From NCBI GenBank assembly GCA_045113275.1, contig JBGUIU010000323.1:1-64000 (forward strand): DNA of 64,000 nt. The letters are read 5' to 3'. Both the position numbers and the translations under genes were made by a program. The notes beneath the pieces were generated by a model that was not told the DNA's origin, searched no databases, and was given only the letters and a program-made list of their open reading frames with translations. This DNA comes from UBA1181 sp045113275 (lineage in GTDB: Bacteria; Bacteroidota; Bacteroidia; Bacteroidales; Paludibacteraceae). Numbering within the stretch: the first letter of the stretch is position 1; every line of letters begins with the position of its first letter. This document shows, one piece after another, positions 44,630 through 53,619 of the stretch.

Positions 44630-45453
44630 TTGTTGGGAGGAGGATTATGATGCTTTTAAGGTATTATTTGCTTACATTGCCTTTCAGATCAAATTTCTTT
44701 AAGACATTGTATTTTAATTTTAAAGTGTTTCCTTTTAAGATAGCCGTACATTTGCCGGTTCGTATTATAGGAAAGGCTAAATTGAGTGGTTTATATAAAG
44801 GTTGTGTCATACTTGATGATGAATCTAACATTGATTCTTTTTCCATTGTGATAGGGTGTAGTGTGTTTGAATCCTCTTCAGTCTCATATTTGAAATTTTC
44901 ACAAGGTGCAAAATTGCAGCTATGTTCAAATATAACAATTTCAAGAGGTGTGAATTTGAGTATCAATAAAGATGCAACCATGTATATTGGAAATGATGTT
45001 TATTTCAATCAAAATCTATTTATTAGTTGTTCGCATAAAATTGTTATAGGAGATCATGTTCGGGTAGGATGGTATGTACAAATAATGGATTCAAATTTTC
45101 ATACGATGTATGATTCTGAGAAGAAACTTTTTATATCTCCTAGGGGGGAAGTGAATGTTGGTAATTATGTGTGGATTGGAAATCATGCTAGTTTGTCAAA
45201 AAATGCTTTTATTCCATCTCATTCGATTGTTTCGAGTCATTCTCTCGTAAATAGGAATTATTCAAGTGTAGCTACTACGGGAAATTTATTCGCAGGAATG
45301 CCAGCAATGTTAAAAAGAACGGGAATCCATAGAATATTTGATAAAAACACAGATAGGTTGATACAGTCCAAATTCCAAGGGCAACTAACGATGTCACGAG
45401 ATATGTTAGATGAGTCAATACTTAAATCTCTGAATGAAAATTTGTGTGATTAA
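44626..45453 (+). CDS. Left-handed beta-helix acyltransferase (first of two)
   Basis: 275 aa, hexapeptide-repeat O-acetyltransferase-like. Repeats of the form [LIV]-G-x4 begin near residue 105; the catalytic-region motif is MDSNFHTM with a likely active-site His, and the C-terminal VGNYVWIGNHASLSKNAFIPSHSIV and FAGMPAMLKR are typical of the family. It probably acetylates a sugar hydroxyl or amine in the repeat unit. The start could be at 44626 or the internal ATG at 44647. The gene is AT-rich, like its neighbours to 47 kb. Confidence 0.82.
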   Translation: MIVGRRIMMLLRYYLLTLPFRSNFFKTLYFNFKVFPFKIAVHLPVRIIGKAKLSGLYKGCVILDDESNIDSFSIVIGCSVFESSSVSYLKFSQGAKLQLCSNITISRGVNLSINKDATMYIGNDVYFNQNLFISCSHKIVIGDHVRVGWYVQIMDSNFHTMYDSEKKLFISPRGEVNVGNYVWIGNHASLSKNAFIPSHSIVSSHSLVNRNYSSVATTGNLFAGMPAMLKRTGIHRIFDKNTDRLIQSKFQGQLTMSRDMLDESILKSLNENLCD

Positions 45454-45496
45454 AGAATATATCAACTGCATGAGTTTTGATGACGGGATTTTGATA

Positions 45497-45516
45497 GACT
45501 GATGATTGCATCAGTC
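45497..45516 (+). other. Short perfect hairpin in the spacer
   Basis: GACTGATG-ATTG-CATCAGTC forms an 8-bp stem and 4-nt loop, 43 nt after the acyltransferase stop. No U-tract follows. It may be a processing or pausing element, or chance. Confidence 0.35.
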
Positions 45517-45577
45517 CACGTTTAAACACAGGAGATACATCAGTAATGCTAATTGCAGATAATCACATTTAAAATTA

Positions 45578-45700
45578 AGAATTGATGAAAATTGCTCATG
45601 TTCTATGGTCGTTCAAATATGGTGGTATTGAAACCATGATAGTGGACATTGTACAATCTTCTAGAGGATAAGGTAAATGCTTTGTGTGATAAATTGTATT
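45578..45700 (+). pseudogene. Chimeric remnant: start of a GT4 gene fused to a GT2 gene fragment
   Basis: An ATG at 45585 opens a 28-codon frame (MKIAHVLWSFKYGGIETMI... stop at 45671). Bases 45604-45649 are identical to 46534-46579, the 5' end of the intact glycosyltransferase gene at 46515; the 26 bases before differ at only a few sites. From about 45651 the sequence instead resembles 44363-44404, inside the 3' part of the GT2 gene at 43604 (shared blocks CAATCTTC, GGTAAATGC, TTGTGT), with a 1-nt indel that breaks the frame. The remnant lies between two beta-helix acyltransferase genes and is best read as a recombination scar. Confidence 0.75.
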
Positions 45701-45724
45701 AGCAGCATCAAAATATAGGTTCTT

Positions 45725-46384
45725 ATGTATATAGTTCAGTTGTTGAAACAAATACCAATTACAAGACGTATTATCTTGAAAATCAAGGAACGAAAGTTCT
45801 CAAAACTCAATAGTTATGAAAATATGTCGAATGGTATTGTTAATATTGATTATAATGATAAATGTAGAAGTAATAAAATTGTAATTGGAAAAGAATGTCG
45901 TTTAGATCTCCCTACTATAAGAATACGGGGTTCTCATAATACAATAATAATAGAAGATGGAGTTTATATGGGGAAACAATGCAGTTTTTGGATGGAGGGA
46001 GATGGAATCAATATAGTGATAGGTAAGAATACTTCTTTTACGAGACTATGTCATTTCTGTGCCCAGGAAAATGATGTCTCGATAATTGTAGGAGAGGATT
46101 GTATGTTTTCTAATAAAATAATTGTTCGAACTAGTGATTCTCATCCTATATATGATTTAAATACAAAAGAAAGGTTAAATCCTGCTAAATCAGTAAAAAT
46201 AGGGAGTCGTGTATGGATTGCACCAGATTCAAAGATAATGAAAGGCGCAGAAATAGGAGATGGGTCTATAGTTGGGTCTAATACAATGATTAGTAAAACA
46301 TACCCTTCTAATTGTTTAATCGTTGGAATGCCAGGAAGAATCGTAAAAGAAAATATCTATTGGACAAGGGAAGCGTTGTTTTGA
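45725..46384 (+). CDS. Left-handed beta-helix acyltransferase (second of two)
   Basis: 219 aa. Hexapeptide repeats run from about residue 55, with SDSHPIYDL holding the likely catalytic His, SRVWIAPDSKIMKGAEIGDGSIVGSNTMISK in the core repeats, and the end IVGMPGRIVKENIYW. It is an O- or N-acetyltransferase-like enzyme, probably for the polysaccharide repeat. It belongs to the same superfamily as the protein at 44626 but is shorter and clearly diverged. It follows the chimeric remnant directly and is AT-rich. Confidence 0.83.
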   Translation: MYIVQLLKQIPITRRIILKIKERKFSKLNSYENMSNGIVNIDYNDKCRSNKIVIGKECRLDLPTIRIRGSHNTIIIEDGVYMGKQCSFWMEGDGINIVIGKNTSFTRLCHFCAQENDVSIIVGEDCMFSNKIIVRTSDSHPIYDLNTKERLNPAKSVKIGSRVWIAPDSKIMKGAEIGDGSIVGSNTMISKTYPSNCLIVGMPGRIVKENIYWTREALF

Positions 46385-46514
46385 ACACTGATGTGCATAC
46401 TTCCATTATGCCTTGTGTAACTTTATTTTGTCTTCCGAAAAGACAGTGATTATGAATAGGAGAACTTAGTGCTTTTATCAGATGAGTTCTAAAAAACTAT
46501 AAAAAAAAGAATTG

Positions 46515-47552
46515 ATGAAGGTCGCTCATGTTTTATGGTCGTTCAAATATGGTGGTATTGAAACCATGATAGTGGACATATTAAATGAACAAGTTAAGAC
46601 TGATAAGGTTGCTCTATTTATCATAAATGATAATATCGATAATCGCCTGATAACGAAGATAGATGAAAATGTGAAAATCGTAAAGGTGGGAAGACCTCTT
46701 GGCAGTAAAAACCCTTACTATCTCATTAAATTAAATATGCAAATTGTGGGTTATAATCCAGATGTCATTCATTGTCATATGGATGGTTTGCATAGGGTGA
46801 TTAAGGTGCCATACGCTATGGTACGTACAATCCATTCTACTCATTTTGACATAAAGAAAAATACATATTACAAGGAATGCACGGCAATAAGTAAAGCTGT
46901 TCTGTGTGAATGTGAAAAGAGAGGAATACACGCAACTCTTGTTTTGAATGGAATTAATTGTGACGCTATAAAAAAGAAAGAAGATTGGTCATCCCCAAAA
47001 GAATTCCATTTCGTACAATTGTCCAGAATCTTATTTTGTCATAAAGGTCAAGATGTTTTGATTCGAGCATTAAAGAAATTAAAGGATGAAGGAATAGAGA
47101 ATTTCAAAATGCACTTTGTCGGTGAAGGTCCAGATATGACGGAATTGGTGAATTTAATTAAAGACAACGGATTGGAACCCAATATAATATTGGAAGGTGC
47201 AAAGAGTAGAGATTGGGTTTATGAACACATGTGTGATTTCGATTTGTTTATTCATCCTGCTCGGTTTGAAGGATTTGGCTTAGCTGTTGCAGAGGCGTGT
47301 GCTGCAAAGGTGCCAGTTCTGGTTAGTAATGTCGAGGGACCTATGGAGATAATAAACCAAGGGAAGTATGGTATGACCTTTGAAAGTGAAGATGTAGATT
47401 CTTTGGCAGGTAGGATTAAAGAATTTATGCAGAATGGATATAATATGGATTTGGTGGAAGGCGCGTATGAATACACAAAGATGAATTTTAATGTTGTCAA
47501 CACGTCAAAGATGTATTTGGATGTATACAAACAGACATTGTCATTGTCGTGA
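46515..47552 (+). CDS. Family 4 glycosyltransferase
   Basis: 345 aa GT-B enzyme from the ATG at 46515. The N-terminal GGIETMIVDI loop is typical for GT4. The C-terminal donor-binding domain has FVQLSRILFCHKGQDVLI, HFVGEGPDM and the EX7E-type ARFEGFGLAVAEACAAKVPV, followed by EGPMEII. It transfers a sugar from a nucleotide donor to the growing repeat. Its first ~70 bp are duplicated in the remnant at 45578-45649. Confidence 0.9.
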   Translation: MKVAHVLWSFKYGGIETMIVDILNEQVKTDKVALFIINDNIDNRLITKIDENVKIVKVGRPLGSKNPYYLIKLNMQIVGYNPDVIHCHMDGLHRVIKVPYAMVRTIHSTHFDIKKNTYYKECTAISKAVLCECEKRGIHATLVLNGINCDAIKKKEDWSSPKEFHFVQLSRILFCHKGQDVLIRALKKLKDEGIENFKMHFVGEGPDMTELVNLIKDNGLEPNIILEGAKSRDWVYEHMCDFDLFIHPARFEGFGLAVAEACAAKVPVLVSNVEGPMEIINQGKYGMTFESEDVDSLAGRIKEFMQNGYNMDLVEGAYEYTKMNFNVVNTSKMYLDVYKQTLSLS

Positions 47553-47606
47553 AAAATGATATATTCCACGAAATGAATTTATAGAAACCATATAATAAAC
47601 GGATCA

Positions 47607-48554
47607 ATGTTTACTGCAATAATTATACTTAACTATAACAATTCAGAAGATACAATTAAATGTATTGAGAGTGTAGAGAGATATAATAGTGCAGATGTAA
47701 AATATATTGTGGTGGACAATGGTTCTACTCGACAGTCTGTTGTTACTGAAATTTCAGAATATATAAAGGGCAAGTTCTCTGACAGTCTTGTTATAAAAGA
47801 AGGAGATCCTATTCCGCAACATTTGCCACATGTCTCCTTTTATGTTTCTTCTGCTAATGATGGTTACGCAAAAGGAAACAATAAAGGTTTGAATCTCGCA
47901 TATGCTGATGACACAATAGATAATGTTTTAATATTGAACAGTGATATACTGTTTGTGGAAGACATTATTCCAAAATTGAAAGGGACTTTAGTCTCATTAC
48001 CTAATTGTGCGATTGTAAGCCCCATACTTTACAAGAAAGATCTCTTAGGAATTGATTATAATTGTGCGAGGAAGAATCATAAGGAGTGGGAGTTAATATT
48101 AACTTATCTTTTTTTGTATAAAGACATTTTCGGTATCAGATCTAATTATGAAGCGAAGCGTAAGATGTTTGTCTTAGATTCGAGTTTAACTCAAAACGAT
48201 TTGCTCCCAATAGAATTGCCCAGTGGATCTTGTATGTTAATGTCAAAAGATTTGATGTCTCAAATAGGAGGCTTTGATCCACGAACATTTTTATATTTCG
48301 AAGAGAATATCTTATATAAGAAGATAGAAAAACTGGGACTTCAAAATTATCTTCTTCCAAAGTCTAAATGTATTCATTTGGGAGCGACATCAACACAAAA
48401 GGTAAGTGGCGCATTTTTGTTGCAGTGCTCGTTGGATAGTGCGTCTTATTATCTTACTCATTATTGCAATTTGACTTTCATCCAGAAGATTGTGTGGAAT
48501 ATATCGAAGGTACTTTTTTCTATAAAGATAAAACTGATTAGATTGATTAAATAA
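47607..48554 (+). CDS. Family 2 glycosyltransferase (rhamnosyltransferase-like)
   Basis: 315 aa. The GT-A start IIILNYNNSEDTIKCIESV, VVDNGSTRQS, the GYAKGNNKGLNLA stretch and LNSDILF (DxD-type) match the WbbL/RfbN-type branch, and GSCMLMSKDLMSQIGGFDPRTFLYFEEN is the usual acceptor-side motif. A hydrophobic/basic tail (last ~40 residues) may attach it to the membrane. Specificity cannot be read from the sequence. Its stop overlaps the Wzy start (TAATG). Confidence 0.88.
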   Translation: MFTAIIILNYNNSEDTIKCIESVERYNSADVKYIVVDNGSTRQSVVTEISEYIKGKFSDSLVIKEGDPIPQHLPHVSFYVSSANDGYAKGNNKGLNLAYADDTIDNVLILNSDILFVEDIIPKLKGTLVSLPNCAIVSPILYKKDLLGIDYNCARKNHKEWELILTYLFLYKDIFGIRSNYEAKRKMFVLDSSLTQNDLLPIELPSGSCMLMSKDLMSQIGGFDPRTFLYFEENILYKKIEKLGLQNYLLPKSKCIHLGATSTQKVSGAFLLQCSLDSASYYLTHYCNLTFIQKIVWNISKVLFSIKIKLIRLIK

Positions 48555-49966
48555 TGCTGTTTTTTTTAGCAGTTTTTGTGCTGGGTTGTCTTACGGCTTT
48601 CCTATTCTCACATTACAATGTGATTGTAGCGGCTATGGCAACCTATCTGTTCTCTATGATTGTATTTCCTCCGCAGGTGAAGATTTTTTTATTTTCGCCT
48701 GCTACGATTCTTTCATATTTTCTTTTTGTGAGTTCTCTGTATTATGGGTTTGGTAGAGGTGCCTTTTATAAAGAAGAAAACAAAAAGATTCTTTATGTGA
48801 TTTTAATTTATTTGCTGGTCTATATATTGTTATTGCCATTGGGAATAGATATGACGATTTCAGAGCAGATTCCTGCATTCAAGTTGTTTGTTTTAGGAAT
48901 ATTTCCATATGTCTTTTTCCTTTCTTTGATAAAGAATAGTATTCAAGTTGAGCGTATATTGAAATACATAGTTATTGTTTCTTTGTTTGTTTTTGCTTAT
49001 GGTATATATTCTTATTTGACAAATCAGAATCTATATTTGATGTTGGTTAGCATTGTATATTCAAGTATCAGTGGATTGGAGAAAATGTTGGAAGAATCTA
49101 GAGGTGGTCTTGAGGGTAGATTGAGTGGAACAATTGGTAACCCGATATTTTATGCTGGTATGTTGTTGATTTTGTTTTTTCAAATATTGGCATTGTATAT
49201 CAATGTTTCTCCGAAGAAGAGATTTTGGCGATATACGATATTGGTTTCGTTATTGGCACTTTTCATGAATATGTTTTTTACGGGCTCCAGAGGCTCTTTA
49301 GTTGCATTGCTTTTGGGCTTTGGCGTGTTTTGTCTGAAGTGGTGGTCTAAAACTCGTTTGGCTATTGCTTTTACGATAGTAATAACATCGTTTATAGTTG
49401 GATTGAATTTCCCGATATTTGGGAAGTATCAAGTATATGTCGATTCTATCATCTATTTCTGGGATGATTCTAAAACTGATGGCGAAATAAAAGGATCATC
49501 AGTTGCTATGCGGTTGGATCAGTTGGATGGACTGGCTGATGTGGTTGGTGTGAAAGGCGCTTTTTTTGGATTGGGAACAGGTTGGGTTCGGAAATATATA
49601 TCAGAGAATGGAATTCATCCAGTTTTGTTGGGATTTGAAAGTATATTCTTTAGTGGTGTGACCCAATATGGTATTATTGGCTTTTCCTTGTTGTATATTT
49701 TATTGTTTATAGCTATGCTTCATTTGACATGGCATTTTTATAGACAATCAAAAATTAAATTTAATCAGTTCTGGCTGGTTAGCTGTTATATTTTTTCGTA
49801 TATTATATATGCTTTTATGACGGGACCATTCTTTTGGGAGTTCTTTCTAGGAGGATATGTGATTTTGTTGAAATATTTTCTTTGCAAAGAAAAAGAAAAG
49901 GTTCTTTTGGTGAATCTTTTGAAATTGAAGAAAATGGTCTTGGAAGAAAAAGAAAAAAATAAGTAA
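48554..49966 (+). CDS. wzy: Wzy-type O-antigen/capsule polymerase
   Basis: 470 aa with about 11-12 membrane spans. The conserved periplasmic/transmembrane region FFTGSRGSLVALLLGFGVF and a large loop (about 300-360) containing SSVAMRLDQLDG and GLGTGWV match the O-antigen ligase/polymerase (Wzy_C) family. With Wzx (29406) this indicates a Wzx/Wzy-dependent pathway. A ligase rather than polymerase role is possible, as the two share the fold. Confidence 0.85.
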   Translation: MLFFLAVFVLGCLTAFLFSHYNVIVAAMATYLFSMIVFPPQVKIFLFSPATILSYFLFVSSLYYGFGRGAFYKEENKKILYVILIYLLVYILLLPLGIDMTISEQIPAFKLFVLGIFPYVFFLSLIKNSIQVERILKYIVIVSLFVFAYGIYSYLTNQNLYLMLVSIVYSSISGLEKMLEESRGGLEGRLSGTIGNPIFYAGMLLILFFQILALYINVSPKKRFWRYTILVSLLALFMNMFFTGSRGSLVALLLGFGVFCLKWWSKTRLAIAFTIVITSFIVGLNFPIFGKYQVYVDSIIYFWDDSKTDGEIKGSSVAMRLDQLDGLADVVGVKGAFFGLGTGWVRKYISENGIHPVLLGFESIFFSGVTQYGIIGFSLLYILLFIAMLHLTWHFYRQSKIKFNQFWLVSCYIFSYIIYAFMTGPFFWEFFLGGYVILLKYFLCKEKEKVLLVNLLKLKKMVLEEKEKNK

Positions 49967-49981
49967 GTGAAATTTTAGGAA

Positions 49982-51223
49982 ATGAAAATCATATTAGTAA
50001 ACTATCGATATTTTATTTCAGGAGGTCCTGAACGTTATTATTTCAATATAAAGGAGATTCTTGAGAAAAATGGACATCAGGTTGTTCCCTTTAGTATTAA
50101 GAGTTCCCGAAACGAAAAAACGGAGTACGATAAATTTTTCTTGGATGCTGTGGATGACGAAGTCTATTTTGCGCAATCTAAAAAGACTCTTCCTTTCATA
50201 TTGAAGTCGTTTGCCCGTATGTTCTATTCGTTTGAGGCAAAGAAAAAATTCAAGGCGCTGTTGAAGCAAGAGAAACCAGACTTGGTTTACATTATGCAGT
50301 ATCATAACAAAATCTCTCCAAGTATTATTGATGCTGCCCGTGCTTTTTCTATACCTGTGGTACATAGAATCAGCGATTTTCAGTATATGTGTCCTAATGC
50401 ATTGTTCTATAATGATGCAGTGGGTGTCTGTGAGGATTGTTTGAAAGGGAAATGGTTAAACTGTGTGAAATATAAGTGTGTTCTAAATTCGACGGTTTAT
50501 TCATTCTTAAAGGTTGGAGCGAAGAAATTACATGATTTGCTGAATGTGAAGGATAAGATTGATGCTTTTGTTGTGCCATCATCTTTTACATTATCCAAAT
50601 TGGAACAGTATGGTATAAAAAGTTCCAAGTTGAATCATATACCGACTTTTTTTAATAAGAAAGAGGAAAATCCGCAAGTGGAATATAAACCGTTTGCGTT
50701 GTTTGTCGGTCGTATTGAGAAACAAAAGGGATTGTTCACTCTTATTAAGACTTTTGAAGGCACTGATTATAATTTGAAGATTATCGGTTTTTCTAATAAT
50801 GGATACGAAGATAAGTTGAAAAAATATTTGGAAGGCAAGAAGCATAATATAGAGTTCTTGGGAAGAATGAATTTCGACCAAATTGTTCCATATCTTAAGT
50901 CATGTTTGTTTACTGTTGTGCCTTCAGAGTGGTATGATAATTTTCCTAATGTGATATTGGAAAGTTTTGCCTATAAAAAATCGGTTGTCGCAACAGATTT
51001 TGGTTCGTTGCCAGAATTGGTTAAGGACGGAGAAACAGGCCTTCTGTTTCAATATGCAGACGTGAAGGATTTTCGTCAAAAAGTTCAATCTTTATTCGAA
51101 GATCCACAGAAGCCAGTTCTAATGGGAGAGAAAGCGTATGAGGTGCTTTGTGAGCAATATTCACCTTCTACTCATTACGAGAAATTAATGGAATTGTTTA
51201 ATCATTTAACATCAAGGAAATGA
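49982..51223 (+). CDS. Family 4 glycosyltransferase with cysteine-rich insert
   Basis: 413 aa GT-B enzyme. It begins ILVNYRYFISGGPERYYFNI. The C-terminal half has FVGRIEKQKGLFTLIK, SEWYDNFPNVILESFAYKKSVVATD and ELVKDGETGLLF. An insert near 138-165 has a Cys cluster (MCPNALF, VCEDCLKG, NCVKYKC) that could bind zinc. It probably adds a sugar of the repeat unit. The stop overlaps the next gene by 4 nt. Confidence 0.88.
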   Translation: MKIILVNYRYFISGGPERYYFNIKEILEKNGHQVVPFSIKSSRNEKTEYDKFFLDAVDDEVYFAQSKKTLPFILKSFARMFYSFEAKKKFKALLKQEKPDLVYIMQYHNKISPSIIDAARAFSIPVVHRISDFQYMCPNALFYNDAVGVCEDCLKGKWLNCVKYKCVLNSTVYSFLKVGAKKLHDLLNVKDKIDAFVVPSSFTLSKLEQYGIKSSKLNHIPTFFNKKEENPQVEYKPFALFVGRIEKQKGLFTLIKTFEGTDYNLKIIGFSNNGYEDKLKKYLEGKKHNIEFLGRMNFDQIVPYLKSCLFTVVPSEWYDNFPNVILESFAYKKSVVATDFGSLPELVKDGETGLLFQYADVKDFRQKVQSLFEDPQKPVLMGEKAYEVLCEQYSPSTHYEKLMELFNHLTSRK

Positions 51224-52533
51224 AGTCTAAAATACTAGTCGTTTTTTTGCTTTGTTTATTGGTCGTGAGTGGCTTCGTCGCTTGTGGTGCCACAATCAGG
51301 AAAGATTATGTGACTCCAGAAAGCTTTGGAGCCAAAGGCGATGGAAAGAATGATGATAGTTATGCAATTAGCAAATGCCTATCGACGGGGAAAGAGATAC
51401 GCTTTTCTTCAGGGAAGAACTATTTGTTAAAAACTCCTTTACAAGGATCTAAGTCGGAGCAATTGTGTATCGAGGGAAATGGAGCGAAGTTGACCATCTC
51501 GGAGCAGTATAAAGTAAGTGAGAACGGGGCTATCTTCTATTATGGTATGCCTAGGAAAAAGATACTGGAAGTGAAAAATCTCGATATTGTGTGCCTCCTA
51601 GGACAGAAGTTCCCTGATAAGGAGACCCGAGGAGACACCTACATTTTTGCGGTGGAATCATGCGATGAAGTTCGATTTGACAATGTGAAATTTAAATCAG
51701 AGAAGCATTATAACAATGTTACTTTTTTGCGGGATAACGGCTCGAAACACTTAGAAATGAATGATTGTAATATCGTGCTTAATACACTATCGGTTCAAGG
51801 AGGTATATTGTGGTTTATGAATAGAAGGGATTCTATTTGTTCTGTTTCTCTAAAAAATTCCTATTTTGAACATGATGCGAAGGATGAATGTGTGGATTTC
51901 AATGTTTATAATAAGTATAATAAAAAAAGATGTGAGATGAATGTCTTGGTAGAGAATTGTGAATTTTATTCCAAAGGATTTTCTAGTTCATCTGGATTTG
52001 TGATAGTGAGTGCACATTCCAAGGAGGCATTTTCGAATATCAATGTGACGTATAAGAAGTGTAATTTTAAGTCTGTCGGTCAATATACAAGAAGAATACA
52101 AAATTATCAAATCTGTAACGGTATTACAGATTATAATTATGGTGTTTTTCACACATCGTATAGTCAATGCAGTTTCGTTTTTAAGTATAATAAAAAAAAG
52201 GAAAATGGTTTGATTGGATTGTTATATTCGAATGGAACCTCTATGCCAATCAAAGACATTTCGTATAAGTTTGATCACTGCGTGTTTGATGTAAAAAATG
52301 TTTCTCCAATAATTGACGATAAAAAAGATAGGAAAGGAACGTATGAATTTGATGAATGTGAGTTCATTTCTGATGGAAGTGTCTTCACAAAAAAGAACGT
52401 GCCAGCCAAAAATGAAGTTGGCTTGAAACTCAATAAATGTATCGTCAGTTCGAAAGGAGAAGACCTTTCTCCTAAATATATAACCATGGAGCAGTGTGTG
52501 TTCAAGAAATTGCAAGATACCAAGGAAAAGTAA
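51220..52533 (+). CDS. Right-handed beta-helix lipoprotein (pectate-lyase-3-like)
   Basis: 437 aa. A signal peptide ends with lipobox FVAC (Cys22). The mature N-terminus has VTPESFGAKGDGKNDDSYAI, the standard start of the pectate_lyase_3/tailspike-type right-handed beta-helix, and the remainder shows irregular repeats with many Asn and Cys residues on strand turns (for example NDCNIV, NSYFEH, KKCNFK, DHCVFD, DECEFI). It may bind or cut the polysaccharide made by the locus, or act in its modification. Catalytic residues are not obvious. Confidence 0.78.
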   Translation: MKSKILVVFLLCLLVVSGFVACGATIRKDYVTPESFGAKGDGKNDDSYAISKCLSTGKEIRFSSGKNYLLKTPLQGSKSEQLCIEGNGAKLTISEQYKVSENGAIFYYGMPRKKILEVKNLDIVCLLGQKFPDKETRGDTYIFAVESCDEVRFDNVKFKSEKHYNNVTFLRDNGSKHLEMNDCNIVLNTLSVQGGILWFMNRRDSICSVSLKNSYFEHDAKDECVDFNVYNKYNKKRCEMNVLVENCEFYSKGFSSSSGFVIVSAHSKEAFSNINVTYKKCNFKSVGQYTRRIQNYQICNGITDYNYGVFHTSYSQCSFVFKYNKKKENGLIGLLYSNGTSMPIKDISYKFDHCVFDVKNVSPIIDDKKDRKGTYEFDECEFISDGSVFTKKNVPAKNEVGLKLNKCIVSSKGEDLSPKYITMEQCVFKKLQDTKEK

Positions 52534-52564
52534 GTGTATAGGGTTACTCCGTTAATTGAATTGG

Positions 52565-53530
52565 ATGAATAAGCAGTTGTCTTTTGTTGATGTTGCCAAG
52601 GGAATAGGTATTATCTTAGTCGTAATAGGCCATTATTACCCAGAAAATTCACCTTCCTTTTATAAGGATTTACGTGATTTTATATATACTTTTCATATGC
52701 CATTGTTTTTGCTAATGTCTGGTGGAATGTATATTTACACAAAGAAGAATATTCCTTGGGTCTCTTTTATAAAGAAAAAATTGAAAAGGATAGCTTTGCC
52801 TTATCTGATTGTTTCTCTTTTTATTATAGGAATCAAATTATTAACGCAAAAAGGCGCGTATGTAGAGAATGGTGTTGATAGCATGTCTTTTTTTAGGATA
52901 TTCTACAAACCAGAAGCAGGTTATTTCTTGTGGTATTTGTGGGTCTTATTGTGGATGTATATAATTTGTTCCCTTTCAGATGCTTCGATATATCTCAACT
53001 TGTTGATGATTGCATCTGTTGTGTTAAAGTTTCTGCCGATTGATTTCTCTGAAATTTTTTGTTTGTCAGAATTGAAAAACAATGCGATGTATTTTATGCT
53101 TGGTGTTACTCTTTTCCGAATGAAGATATATGAGAATTCCAATGTGGCAAGATATCGTTTAATGTTTGTTGCTCTATGGGTCTTGCTTTCTCTTTTATGG
53201 TTCGGCGGTATCTGTAAATCTGCATTGCTGATGTCTATTGTTGGATCTTTGGGTGTGCTTGCAATCTCAGATATAATAGGAGACAAATCACAAAAGTTGT
53301 TGTATATAGGGGCTTCCTCTTTTGTTATATATTTGTTTCACACAACATTTATGGGATTTGCAAAGTCTTTTGTTTTTAAATTGTCGAACACCCTATTTGT
53401 TGAGAATGTTTACTTATTTATTCTATCTTCATTTATAGTAGTGCTTTTTGGTATAATTCTTCCTCTCTTACTTCAAGAATTTATTTTAAAAAAGAATAGA
53501 GTTACGAAATTTTTGTTTGGGTATAAGTAG
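52565..53530 (+). CDS. Membrane acyltransferase, family 3
   Basis: 321 aa from the ATG at 52565 (a TTG three codons upstream is less likely). About ten membrane spans. The start LSFVDVAKGIGIILVVIGHYYP carries the conserved His, and FHMPLFLLMSGGMYI follows, as in fucose-4-O-acetylase-type acyltransferase_3 enzymes. It probably transfers acetyl groups from cytoplasmic acetyl-CoA to the polysaccharide at the membrane. Confidence 0.88.
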   Translation: MNKQLSFVDVAKGIGIILVVIGHYYPENSPSFYKDLRDFIYTFHMPLFLLMSGGMYIYTKKNIPWVSFIKKKLKRIALPYLIVSLFIIGIKLLTQKGAYVENGVDSMSFFRIFYKPEAGYFLWYLWVLLWMYIICSLSDASIYLNLLMIASVVLKFLPIDFSEIFCLSELKNNAMYFMLGVTLFRMKIYENSNVARYRLMFVALWVLLSLLWFGGICKSALLMSIVGSLGVLAISDIIGDKSQKLLYIGASSFVIYLFHTTFMGFAKSFVFKLSNTLFVENVYLFILSSFIVVLFGIILPLLLQEFILKKNRVTKFLFGYK

Positions 53531-53619
53531 GGTTATATCTTTTATTTGTTGAAAGGGGAAGAGTATTCCGTAAAACACACAAAATAGGTAGGAAAAGGTA
53601 TTGACTGATTGTCAAAAAA

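Noticed and set aside
45585..45671. 28-codon frame as a real small gene
   Set aside because: It is a copy of a glycosyltransferase 5' end that runs into unrelated sequence; it is better explained as a remnant.
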